Below, piece by piece: positions 1 to 5,962 of a stretch of DNA of 10,016 bases. The stretch's first letter is position 1; every line of letters starts with the position of its first letter. Source of the DNA: JBCCRV01 sp047619315 (GTDB taxonomy: Bacteria > Myxococcota_A > Polyangia > Polyangiales > Houyiibacteriaceae); assembly GCA_047619315.1 (NCBI GenBank), contig JBLHKB010000233.1, positions 1-10,016 of the forward strand. The letters run 5' to 3'. Under the pieces are notes generated by a model. That model searched no databases. It saw only the letters and a program-made list of their open reading frames with translations, and was not told where the DNA came from. The position numbers were made by a program, and so were the translations under genes.

Positions 1-2328
1 CTGAAGTGCGTTCAGGGGAAGTGCATCGTCAATTCAATCAGCCTCAAGGAAGGCGAGGCGGAGTTCTTGGCTCGCGCGAAACAGGTGCGTCGATACGGCG
101 CGGCGGCCGTGGTCATGGCCTTCGACGAAGAGGGCCAGGCGGACACCGAAGAGCGCAAACTTGAGATCTGCAAACGCGCGTACAAGATCCTGACGGAAGA
201 CGCTGACTGGGACCCCAGCGATATCATCTTCGACCCAAACGTCTTCGCCATCGCGACGGGTATCGAGGAGCACAACAACTACGGCGTCGACTTCATCGAA
301 GCGACGAAGAAGATCAAAGCCGCATGTCCCGGCGCAAAGATCTCCGGCGGCGTGTCCAACTTGAGCTTCTCGTTCCGCGGCAACGACCGCGTTCGCGAAG
401 CGATGCACGCGGCGTTCCTCTACCACGCCATCGACGCGGGCATGGACATGGGCATCGTCAACGCGGGGCAGCTTGAAGTCTACGAGGCGGTCCCCGAAGA
501 CCTCCTTGAGCATGTCGAAGACGTGATCCTGAATCGGCGCGATGACGCGACGGAGCGGCTCGTGGACCTTGCTGCTTCCGTCACGGGCAAGGGCAAGGAG
601 CGCGTCATCGACCTGAGCTGGCGTGACACGAGCGTCGAAGAGCGCCTGTCTCACGCGCTGGTCAAAGGCATCGTCGAGTTCGTTGAGGCGGACACCGAAG
701 AGGCACGTCTCAAACACGACAAGCCGATTCACGTGATCGAAGGCCCGCTGATGGACGGCATGGGCGTCGTCGGCGAGCTCTTCGGTGCAGGCAAGATGTT
801 CCTCCCGCAGGTGGTGAAGTCCGCACGCGTCATGAAGAAGGCCGTCGCGTACTTGCTTCCGTTTATGGAAGACGAGAAGGACGGCAAGTCACGCGCGCAG
901 GGCAAGATCCTGATGGCGACGGTGAAAGGCGACGTTCACGACATCGGAAAGAACATCGTCGGCGTCGTCCTCGGCTGCAACAACTACGAAGTGATCGACA
1001 TGGGCGTGATGGTGCCCGCCTCGGACATCTTACGACGCGCGAAGGAAGAGAACGTCGACGCGATCGGTCTGAGCGGTCTCATCACACCGTCCCTCGACGA
1101 GATGGTTCACGTCGCCAAGGAGATGGAGCGCCTCGGCTTTGAGATGCCGCTGCTCATCGGCGGGGCGACGACGAGTCGTCAGCACACGGCGGTGAAGATC
1201 GCGCCGAAGTATCACGGCAGCTCGGTTCACGTCCTCGATGCGTCGCGTGTCGTCAACGTCGTCCAAGCGGTTCTCGACCCCAAGCGTCGCGAGGAATACG
1301 ACGCGCACAACCGCAACGAGCAAGAGAAGATGCGAGCGCTCTTCGCGATGAAGCGCGACCGCCCGATGCTGCCTCTCGAGGTCGCGCGTGAGAACGGCGC
1401 GCAGACTTCATGGAACGTGGAAGAGCTCAGCAAGCCCGCGTTCCTTGGCGCCCGCGTCGTGGACGACATCAGCCTCGAGGAGATTCGCAAGTACATCGAC
1501 TGGACGATGTTCTTCTCCGCCTGGGACTTGAAAGGCAAGTACCCAAAGATCCTAGAGAACGCCAAAGTGGGCGAAGCTGCCCGCGAGCTCTTCGCCAACG
1601 GTACGGAGCTGCTCGACCGAATCATCGCGGAGAAGCGCCTGACGCCGCGCGCCGTGTACGGTTTCTGGCCCGCGAATCGCGATGGCGATGACGTCGTTCT
1701 CTTCGAAGACGAGTCGCGCTTGAAAGAGCTCTGCCGTTTCCCGATGCTGCGTCAGCAAGCCGTGAAGCAGGGCGATTCGCCGTACCACTGTCTGGCGGAC
1801 TACGTCGCGCCGGCGGGTCACGCGGACTACGTGGGCGCCTTCGCCGTCACCTCTGGCATTGGTGCGGCGGAGTTCGCGAAGCACTTTGAAGATGAGCTCG
1901 ACGACTACAACGCGATCATGGTTAAGGCGCTCGCCGATCGCTGCGCCGAAGCGTTCGCTGAATGTCTTCACGCGCGAGCGCGCAAAGAGTGGGGCGTTGT
2001 CGAAGACCTGAGCGGCGATGACTTGGTTCGTGAACGCTACCGCGGGATCCGTCCGGCGTTTGGTTACCCAGCCTGTCCCGATCACACGCCGAAGGGGCCG
2101 CTCTTTGAGCTCCTCGGCGCTCGCGACATCGGCATGGACCTCACGGAGCACTTTGCGATGACGCCGGCGGCGAGCGTCTCGGGCCTCTACTTCAACCAGC
2201 CCGGCGCGCGCTACTTTGGCGTGGGCAAGATCGACCGTGACCAGGTCGCAGACTACGCAACGCGTACGGGCATGAGCGAAAGTGACGTCGAGCGCTGGCT
2301 TCAGTCAAACTTGGCCTACGACGACTAG
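1..2328 (+). CDS. metH: Cobalamin-dependent methionine synthase (5-methyltetrahydrofolate-homocysteine methyltransferase), C-terminal part
   Basis: Transfers the methyl group of 5-methyltetrahydrofolate through enzyme-bound cobalamin to homocysteine, giving methionine in the cytoplasm. The frame is open from base 1, so the gene is 5'-truncated by the window; 775 residues are visible. The TTG at 67 is internal, because homology to MetH continues upstream of it (LKCVQGKCIVNSIS). From recalled alignment to E. coli MetH (1227 aa), visible residue n is about E. coli n+446 up to the cobalamin domain. The homocysteine domain and the first part of the folate domain therefore lie outside. Visible in order: end of the pterin-binding domain (about 1-170); B12 cap domain (about 200-298, MDGMGVVGELFGAGKMFLPQ); B12 Rossmann domain (about 300-435) with DVHDIGKN, whose His313 is the lower cobalt ligand, backed by Asp311 and Ser364; and the AdoMet reactivation domain (about 450-775) with RPAFGYPACPDH including Arg684 and Tyr689. 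The end (VERWLQSNLAYDD) matches the family C-terminus. No frameshift is seen. Any upstream cobalamin riboswitch is out of view. Confidence 0.98.
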   Translation: MKCVQGKCIVNSISLKEGEAEFLARAKQVRRYGAAAVVMAFDEEGQADTEERKLEICKRAYKILTEDADWDPSDIIFDPNVFAIATGIEEHNNYGVDFIEATKKIKAACPGAKISGGVSNLSFSFRGNDRVREAMHAAFLYHAIDAGMDMGIVNAGQLEVYEAVPEDLLEHVEDVILNRRDDATERLVDLAASVTGKGKERVIDLSWRDTSVEERLSHALVKGIVEFVEADTEEARLKHDKPIHVIEGPLMDGMGVVGELFGAGKMFLPQVVKSARVMKKAVAYLLPFMEDEKDGKSRAQGKILMATVKGDVHDIGKNIVGVVLGCNNYEVIDMGVMVPASDILRRAKEENVDAIGLSGLITPSLDEMVHVAKEMERLGFEMPLLIGGATTSRQHTAVKIAPKYHGSSVHVLDASRVVNVVQAVLDPKRREEYDAHNRNEQEKMRALFAMKRDRPMLPLEVARENGAQTSWNVEELSKPAFLGARVVDDISLEEIRKYIDWTMFFSAWDLKGKYPKILENAKVGEAARELFANGTELLDRIIAEKRLTPRAVYGFWPANRDGDDVVLFEDESRLKELCRFPMLRQQAVKQGDSPYHCLADYVAPAGHADYVGAFAVTSGIGAAEFAKHFEDELDDYNAIMVKALADRCAEAFAECLHARARKEWGVVEDLSGDDLVRERYRGIRPAFGYPACPDHTPKGPLFELLGARDIGMDLTEHFAMTPAASVSGLYFNQPGARYFGVGKIDRDQVADYATRTGMSESDVERWLQSNLAYDD

Positions 2329-2329
2329 G

Positions 2330-2351
2330 GGCGTCTCGGCCTCGCCGTTTT
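2330..2351 (+). terminator. Weak terminator-like hairpin after metH
   Basis: Two bases after the metH stop, GGCG (2330-2333) can pair with CGCC (2343-2346) across a 9-base loop, and the downstream side runs into GTTTT. The stem is only four base pairs, so this is a weak candidate. A second small stem, GGCGC (2365-2369) with GCGCC (2378-2382), lies between the two convergent stop codons and could serve either strand. Confidence 0.25.
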
Positions 2352-2390
2352 AATGAACTCGAGTGGCGCTCGAATGCGCGCCGCGGAGAC

Positions 2391-2768
2391 CTACTCTTCA
2401 GAGGCGTCGGAGGCCTGGTGAGTAGCGCCTCGGGGCATGAGTTCTTCGAGCGTCGGTCCGAGGGTCTCGGCCCATTCATCGCGAAGCCCAGCGCCGTCAC
2501 TCGCGACGGCTTCCTCGCGCGCTAGCGAGAGGTAGTGCAGAGCTTCGTTTCTTCGCTCGAGGCGAAGCGCCGCCATCCCGCGCAGGTAGTAGAAACGCGC
2601 TCGGTCTGGCCCGTCCAGATCATAGACGTCCTCCTCCACGGCCTCGAGCCACACCATGGACTCGTCGTAGCGGGCAGCGTCGTACCCTGTTTCGGCACGC
2701 CCTAAGTCATCGCGGAGGGTTCCACAGGCGAAAAGGGCGAAGACACAAAATACCGTCAGGGCACGCAT
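2391..2768 (-). CDS. Small TPR-like lipoprotein
   Basis: Predicted 125-aa outer- or inner-membrane lipoprotein of unknown role. The N-terminus MRALTVFCVFALFAC is a short type II signal peptide: basic start, hydrophobic core, lipobox L12-F13-A14-C15, with Cys15 as the lipidated residue. The mature part (about 20-92) is helical and reads like a TPR-type pair (ARYDESMVWLEAVEEDVYD, then ARFYYLRGMAALRLERRNEALHYLSLAREEA). The tail is acidic and low-complexity (ASDASEE). The ATG at 2768 was chosen because it places the signal peptide at the N-terminus. An open frame extends to 2969, but that extension is unlike a signal peptide and covers apparently non-coding DNA. No Shine-Dalgarno is visible; TATGCT lies just upstream on this strand and could be a -10 box for a leaderless or short-leader mRNA. 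It is convergent with metH. TPR lipoproteins often act as envelope assembly scaffolds, but no specific function can be assigned. Confidence 0.8.
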   Translation of the reverse strand: MRALTVFCVFALFACGTLRDDLGRAETGYDAARYDESMVWLEAVEEDVYDLDGPDRARFYYLRGMAALRLERRNEALHYLSLAREEAVASDGAGLRDEWAETLGPTLEELMPRGATHQASDASEE

Positions 2769-2828
2769 GAGGGGAGCATAGTCGAAGTTGGCGGCGGGCA
2801 AGCTGTTGGTGTGCAGCTGTGCCTCTTC

Positions 2829-2846
2829 CATGACATCCGTGTCATG
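2829..2846. promoter_or_regulatory. Perfect 7-bp inverted repeat, candidate operator
   Basis: The sequence CATGACATCCGTGTCATG has perfect arms CATGACA and TGTCATG around a 4-base centre. It lies 61 bases upstream of the start of the minus-strand lipoprotein gene. That position suits an operator for a dimeric regulator. The regulator is not identified and no known motif is claimed. Confidence 0.35.
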
Positions 2847-3032
2847 CTGGCGAGTCAAAGTGGCTGCTAGGGTTGCCAGCGATCGCCGTCTTCGACCACG
2901 ATCGCCTCTGCGGGATCGCGAATTCGCCAGTGATTTCAACAAAAGAAGGGAAACGCCAATACCTGGCACTCCCCTTGCTTTACTACTGAATACTTATCGC
3001 TCTGAGTTCGTGCTTGCCGGCGTGAACACTCA

Positions 3033-3062
3033 TTGCAGCCCGCTTGGCTTGGTCTTTTTATA
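3033..3062 (+). promoter_or_regulatory. Possible sigma-70-type promoter for the structured RNA
   Basis: TTGCAG (3033-3038) and TTTATA (3057-3062) are separated by 18 bases, resembling -35 and -10 boxes. A start near 3070 would give a transcript of about 130 bases ending at the hairpin terminator at 3161-3198. The match is modest and overlaps the repeat, so it could be chance. Confidence 0.2.
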
Positions 3063-3100
3063 TACGCTTCCTTGGCTTCTTTTTCTTACGCTTGCCTTGT
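3041..3100 (+). repeat. Degenerate 24-nt-period pyrimidine-rich repeat
   Basis: CGCTT recurs at exact 24-base spacing at 3041, 3065 and 3089. Each occurrence is followed by a CTTGG/CTTGCC-type segment, and the first two by a T-run (3054-3059 and 3079-3084). The copies are imperfect, so this is a degenerate tandem repeat of about two and a half units rather than a fresh microsatellite. It sits directly upstream of the hairpin series and may form the 5' part of the same transcript. Confidence 0.4.
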
Positions 3101-3136
3101 AGAGCTTGGCTCTTCCTAGAGCCCCTATCTTCTAAA

Positions 3137-3158
3137 CGGCGCAACCGCCGCTTTTCTT
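3137..3158 (+). terminator. Short GC hairpin followed by a T-rich run
   Basis: CGGCG (3137-3141) and CGCCG (3146-3150) pair over a CAAC loop, and CTTTTCTT follows. This is intrinsic-terminator-like on the plus strand and lies just ahead of a stronger hairpin, so the two may act in tandem. Confidence 0.4.
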
Positions 3159-3160
3159 CC

Positions 3161-3198
3161 AAACCTCCGTGAGATTTTCTCACGGGGGTTTGCTTATT
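3161..3198 (+). terminator. Strong intrinsic-terminator-like hairpin
   Basis: AAACCTCCGTGAGA (3161-3174) pairs with TCTCACGGGGGTTT (3178-3191) across a TTT loop: 14 pairs, one of them a G·U. The 5' arm begins with an A-tract, and the 3' arm ends in TTT followed by GCTTATTT, which favours the plus strand. On the minus strand the hairpin is followed by purines, not Ts. Confidence 0.6.
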
Positions 3199-3389
3199 TC
3201 GGATGTGTACTCTTTGAATACTAAGGCATTCCTGCATCAGGACCAGCCCTTGGCTGTGCGATTTTTGCGCAGGAGCGGACTTTTATAAAAATCTGCTCAC
3301 CGTCGATAATCGTCAGCGACGGTCGAATGATGCCTCGTCGTGTCTCGATGCCGACAAATCGTCGCCGAATATAAGAGTAAAACGAACGA

Positions 3390-3401
3390 TAGTGTTCACT
3401 A
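3390..3401. promoter_or_regulatory. Short inverted repeat upstream of the TIGR02147 gene
   Basis: TAGTG-TT-CACTA is a perfect 5-bp inverted repeat with a 2-base centre, 61 bases before the GTG start of the TIGR02147/DUF4423 gene. It could be an autoregulatory operator. TATAAG at 3370-3375 might be a -10 box, but no convincing -35 box is seen. Confidence 0.2.
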
Positions 3402-3462
3402 AGTGGAGTTGGAAATCGACATTCACCTTTGCGCGTCCTTCCCCGGCACGGCACTCTGAGCT

Positions 3463-4311
3463 GTGCCACGCCCCGACCGACCCGATGTGTTCGCGTACCT
3501 CGACTACCGCGCGTTTCTCCGGGACCACTATTCCTGGGGGAAAACGTATCGAAACCTGAGCCACCGCGGCCTCTGCCGGCGCGCGGGCATCAAGTCGCCG
3601 AGCTTTCTGAAGCGCGTCATGGACGGCACCCGCAACCTCTCGGACGACAGCGCACCTCGAGTGGGCACCGCGTGTGGCCTCGAGAACGAGGCCGTGCAGT
3701 ACTTCAGCGATCTCGTCCGCTTCAACCAAGCCAAAAAAGCGGATGTCCGGCGCGCGGCGTTTGAGAAGATCCGTGGCTTTGAGCGCTATCAACGGGTCCA
3801 AAACTTGGGCGCTGCCCGCGATGATTACCACGCCCATTGGTACCTCCCGGTGATCCGCGAGCTGGCGGCGAGCCCTTACTTCAGTGACGACCCTGCGTGG
3901 ATCGCCAAGACCGTGCGGCCGCGCATCAAGCTCTCACAAGCGAAGGCGGCGCTGCGTACCCTCGAGAAGCTCAACTTGCTCAGTCGTGATGAGGATGGTC
4001 GTCTGGTTCAGACGAACGCCATCGTGGACACGGGCCCTGAAACCGCCAGCGTTCATATCGGCGCGTTCCATCACGAGATGATCAAGCGCGCGGCCGCTTC
4101 CATCGACGAGCTTCCGTCGGAGCAGCGCAACATCTCGTCGATCACTTACTGTGTGGACAAGGGCGGACTCGACCGGCTCATCAGTCGCATACAGGCCTTT
4201 CAGCGGGAGCTCCTCGTCGATGACCTCATCACCGAAGGGACGCCTCGCCAGGTCGTCCAGGTAAACTTCCAAGTCTTTCCGCTCTCCACCGCCATCGAAG
4301 ATCCATCATGA
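3463..4311 (+). CDS. TIGR02147 family protein (DUF4423), putative regulator
   Basis: 282-aa cytoplasmic protein of the TIGR02147/DUF4423 family, recognised from its pattern. It has an N-terminal VFAYLDYRAFLRDHY motif, then a helix-turn-helix-like region (about 33-72: LSHRGLCRRAGIKSPSFLKRV, DGTRNLSDDS). The link LVRFNQAKKADVR follows, then DYHAHWYLPVIRELA (121-135), DPAWIAKTVRPRI (143-155), a winged-helix-like segment ending LNLLSRDEDGRLVQT (170-184), RNISSITYCV (222-231), and the closing VVQVNFQVFPLS (264-275). Length is typical of the family. These proteins are presumed DNA-binding regulators but are not well characterised. The GTG at 3463 is used because an in-frame TGA lies at 3457-3459; its Shine-Dalgarno is poor. 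The stop codon overlaps the start of the next gene (ATGA, 4308-4311), implying translational coupling with the lipoprotein downstream. The family assignment is firm; the regulator role is inference. Confidence 0.9.
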   Translation: MPRPDRPDVFAYLDYRAFLRDHYSWGKTYRNLSHRGLCRRAGIKSPSFLKRVMDGTRNLSDDSAPRVGTACGLENEAVQYFSDLVRFNQAKKADVRRAAFEKIRGFERYQRVQNLGAARDDYHAHWYLPVIRELAASPYFSDDPAWIAKTVRPRIKLSQAKAALRTLEKLNLLSRDEDGRLVQTNAIVDTGPETASVHIGAFHHEMIKRAAASIDELPSEQRNISSITYCVDKGGLDRLISRIQAFQRELLVDDLITEGTPRQVVQVNFQVFPLSTAIEDPS

Positions 4312-5612
4312 GAAACTTACTGATTCTTATTCCTCTCTCCCTCTGTGCGTGCCTACCCACGGGTACCGGGAACCCTCTGCAGGACGCCTCGCCGGGTCAG
4401 GATGGTGGTGCGGCATCTGACACTGGACCCGGGTTCGACGCCTCGCCAAGGGCGGACTCGGGACCAGGCGCGGACGCCGCTTTATCCGATGCTGGAGCTG
4501 CGTCCGATGCAGCTGCGGGCGCCGACGGATTCGCTCCGGACGTCGGAACCTGTACGGACAGCGGACCCTCGCGATGCGGGACGACGGGCGAAGCGACGTG
4601 TGAGTGCCTCGCCGGTGAGAGCGTGACGCTGGGTGAGGGCCGCCCGCTCTTGGTGGCAGACCACGAGGAGCTCGACGGTCGAGTGACCCTCGTGCGACGG
4701 CGCCAAGCCGAAGCGGATGGCACCGTCATCGAGGCGATCGTTGTCGCCGGCGGTGTGGTCGAGAGCACGACGGAGCTCGCCACCAACGTACAAGATGCCG
4801 CCGCCTCGAATGGCGACGCGATCTCCGTCGCGGTCCGGATCGGCGAGGGAGAAATTCTTCACTTCGAGGTCGGAGTGGAGACCGGCGTTAGCGCGCCCGC
4901 GGTCAGCTACACACATCCGCGCGGCGTTGGCGCGTTCGATGTGGCGCGAAACGGAACCACGACGGCGCTCGCTTTCTCGAGCGCGGTGTCTGACGATCTC
5001 CTCGACGGCCGAAGTGTCTCCGTCGTTCGCTTCGAAGGTGGCGTGTTCAACGCGGAGATCGCGGAGCATATGGGGGGCGTGAATATCCGCGCTCTGAGCA
5101 TCGCGGCGCTTGAAGAGACATGGCTCCTCGCCGTGGCGACGGACGACTCCGTGTTCACGCTCTTGCTCGATGCCGCAGGTGCCGCGATGGGCGCCTCCCA
5201 AGAAGTCGCCGCGATTGGCTTTGTCTCGCGTCTCGACCTCACGGCGACGGACGACGGCTTCCTCCTCGCCCACGACGGCGTGGCGCCGGCGGTCTATTTC
5301 CTGGATGCAGGCGGCGCGTCGGTGGCGCAACAGCCCGTCGTCGGCCGCGTGCTCGCCCTCGAGTGGCTCGCGTCCGGGGCTGGGCTTGGCTTCGCCATGA
5401 TGTTGCGGAGCGACACGCTGAGCTGCGCCACGTCTGACTCACCCCTCGTCTTTGAGCGCTTCCGCGCCGGCTTCCGCCCACTTCATGAGCCTGTGCGAGT
5501 GGGCTCCGCCGACTATGCGGCGGCCGTTACCCTCGTGGATGGGAGCCCGTGGGTCGCGAACTCGACGGGAACAGCGTTGAACTTTGTGAACGCATGTCTG
5601 GACGAGGACTGA
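4308..5612 (+). CDS. Lipoprotein with Asp-rich linker and beta-rich C-terminal domain
   Basis: 434-aa surface or periplasmic lipoprotein of unknown function. MRNLLILIPLSLCAC is a type II signal peptide with lipobox L12-C13-A14-C15. Residues about 24-80 form a disordered linker rich in Asp, Gly, Ala, Ser and Pro (DASPG, DTGPG, DSGPGAD). A small cysteine cluster follows (C82, C90, C98, C100). From about 105 to the end is a beta-strand-rich region with repeating short blocks (DGRVTLVRRR, GEILHFEVGVE, GTTTALAFSSA, EETWLLAVATDDSVFTLLLD, DDGFLLAHDG, GSPWVANSTG). The pattern suggests a beta-propeller, but no family repeat is recognised. Two more cysteines lie near the C-terminus (LSCAT and VNACLDED). 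The ATG at 4308 overlaps the previous stop by ATGA, so the TIGR02147 protein and this lipoprotein are likely co-expressed. Its stop lies one base from that of the convergent minus-strand gene. Confidence 0.88.
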   Translation: MRNLLILIPLSLCACLPTGTGNPLQDASPGQDGGAASDTGPGFDASPRADSGPGADAALSDAGAASDAAAGADGFAPDVGTCTDSGPSRCGTTGEATCECLAGESVTLGEGRPLLVADHEELDGRVTLVRRRQAEADGTVIEAIVVAGGVVESTTELATNVQDAAASNGDAISVAVRIGEGEILHFEVGVETGVSAPAVSYTHPRGVGAFDVARNGTTTALAFSSAVSDDLLDGRSVSVVRFEGGVFNAEIAEHMGGVNIRALSIAALEETWLLAVATDDSVFTLLLDAAGAAMGASQEVAAIGFVSRLDLTATDDGFLLAHDGVAPAVYFLDAGGASVAQQPVVGRVLALEWLASGAGLGFAMMLRSDTLSCATSDSPLVFERFRAGFRPLHEPVRVGSADYAAAVTLVDGSPWVANSTGTALNFVNACLDED

Positions 5613-5613
5613 G

Positions 5614-5931
5614 CTAGCGAGGCGCGGAGATGGCGCCGCCGTTTCGAAAGGCGCGCGCCACGGCTCGTTCGATCTCCGCGTCCATCTCTGCGGAGAGCAT
5701 TTGAGAGAGCGTGGAGCCTCCGTTGAATTGCTGTGCGGTGTAATCGACCTGGGTGCTGCGGGTCTCCGCGGACACATTCGCGACGCACACGATGCGCTCA
5801 AGGGCGTAGTCGTAGAGCAACGCGCGCCCTCGAAGCGAGCCGGGGGTGAAGGAGTCGCCGAGGGACGAGGCGGTTGGGCGCTGGTAACTTTCGGCGAGGA
5901 TAAGGACGTCGTAGGCCCTACGCGTTCCCAT
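5614..5931 (-). CDS. 105-aa protein of unknown function downstream of the CAP gene
   Basis: Not recognised. The frame is open much further upstream (to 6171), but that part lies antiphase inside the CAP gene and looks like a shadow. The ATG at 5931 is preceded by GGGGAG (5939-5944 on the plus strand) at a 7-base spacing, the clearest Shine-Dalgarno in the window, and this fixes the start. The protein begins MGTRRAYDVLILAE, has a central segment FTPGSLRGRALLYDYALERIVCVANV (about 28-53) that looks like two or three beta strands, and a helical C-terminus (EMDAEIERAVARAFRNGG). There is no signal peptide or membrane segment, so it is either cytoplasmic or a C-terminal domain that lost its export signal. 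It starts 31 bases after the CAP stop, so the two are probably one operon. Confidence 0.7.
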   Translation of the reverse strand: MGTRRAYDVLILAESYQRPTASSLGDSFTPGSLRGRALLYDYALERIVCVANVSAETRSTQVDYTAQQFNGGSTLSQMLSAEMDAEIERAVARAFRNGGAISAPR

Positions 5932-5938
5932 GGTGGAT

Positions 5939-5944
5939 CTCCCC
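5939..5944 (-). promoter_or_regulatory. Ribosome binding site deciding the start of the 105-aa gene
   Basis: On the minus strand GGGGAG lies seven bases before ATG (5931-5929). It supports translation from this ATG rather than from the longer open frame that overlaps the CAP gene. Confidence 0.65.
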
Positions 5945-5962
5945 ACTCGGCCGTCGTCGCGC

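Larger units (their letters stand above)
3070..3198 (+). ncRNA. Candidate structured small RNA with competing hairpins
   Basis: Several stems follow one another on the plus strand. AGAGC (3101-3105) can pair with GCTCT (3109-3113). The alternative GGCTCT (3108-3113) pairs perfectly with AGAGCC (3118-3123) over a TCCT loop, so these two stems are mutually exclusive. Next comes CGGCG-CAAC-CGCCG (3137-3150), followed by CTTTTCTT. Last is a 14-bp stem with a three-base loop (3161-3191), followed by a T-rich run. No plus-strand gene lies upstream for these terminators to serve, since metH ends at 2328 and a minus-strand gene intervenes, so a small RNA is the simplest explanation. The boundaries are guesses and no RNA family is recognised. 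Confidence 0.35.
2769..3462. other. 694-base gap without a supported protein gene
   Basis: This gap lies between the minus-strand lipoprotein and the plus-strand TIGR02147 gene. GC falls to 47% over 3061-3240 (85 of 180 counted), against about 65% in a metH stretch I counted. It contains a perfect inverted repeat (2829-2846), the repeated octamer CGATCGCC (2880-2887 and 2899-2906), a pyrimidine-rich plus strand with a 24-nt periodicity (3041-3100), a series of hairpins ending at 3198, the AT palindrome TTTTATAAAA (3281-3290), and TAGTG-TT-CACTA (3390-3401) upstream of the next gene. Short open frames occur on both strands but lack family signatures and GC-rich third positions. No tRNA or rRNA was recognised. 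Confidence 0.6.

Noticed and set aside
2769..2969. Longer 192-aa version of the small lipoprotein
   Set aside because: The extension would bury the lipobox signal peptide in the middle of the protein.
2788..3102. 104-aa plus-strand ORF with a hydrophobic end
   Set aside because: The hydrophobic tail comes from the pyrimidine-rich repeat. It has no start signal or family features, and it runs through the operator-like repeat.
3131..3191. Integron attC-like site suggested by AAAC/GTTT-flanked hairpins
   Set aside because: No RYYYAAC...GTTRRRY core pair in the right arrangement, and no integrase or cassette genes nearby. A terminator explains it better.
3221..3469. 82-aa minus-strand ORF overlapping the TIGR02147 start
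   Set aside because: Third codon positions are not GC-rich as in the real genes here, and it has no recognisable motif. It is probably chance in the low-GC gap.
4482..5330. 282-aa minus-strand ORF
   Set aside because: It is antisense to the lipoprotein gene, rich in Arg/His as expected from high-GC shadows, with no motif.
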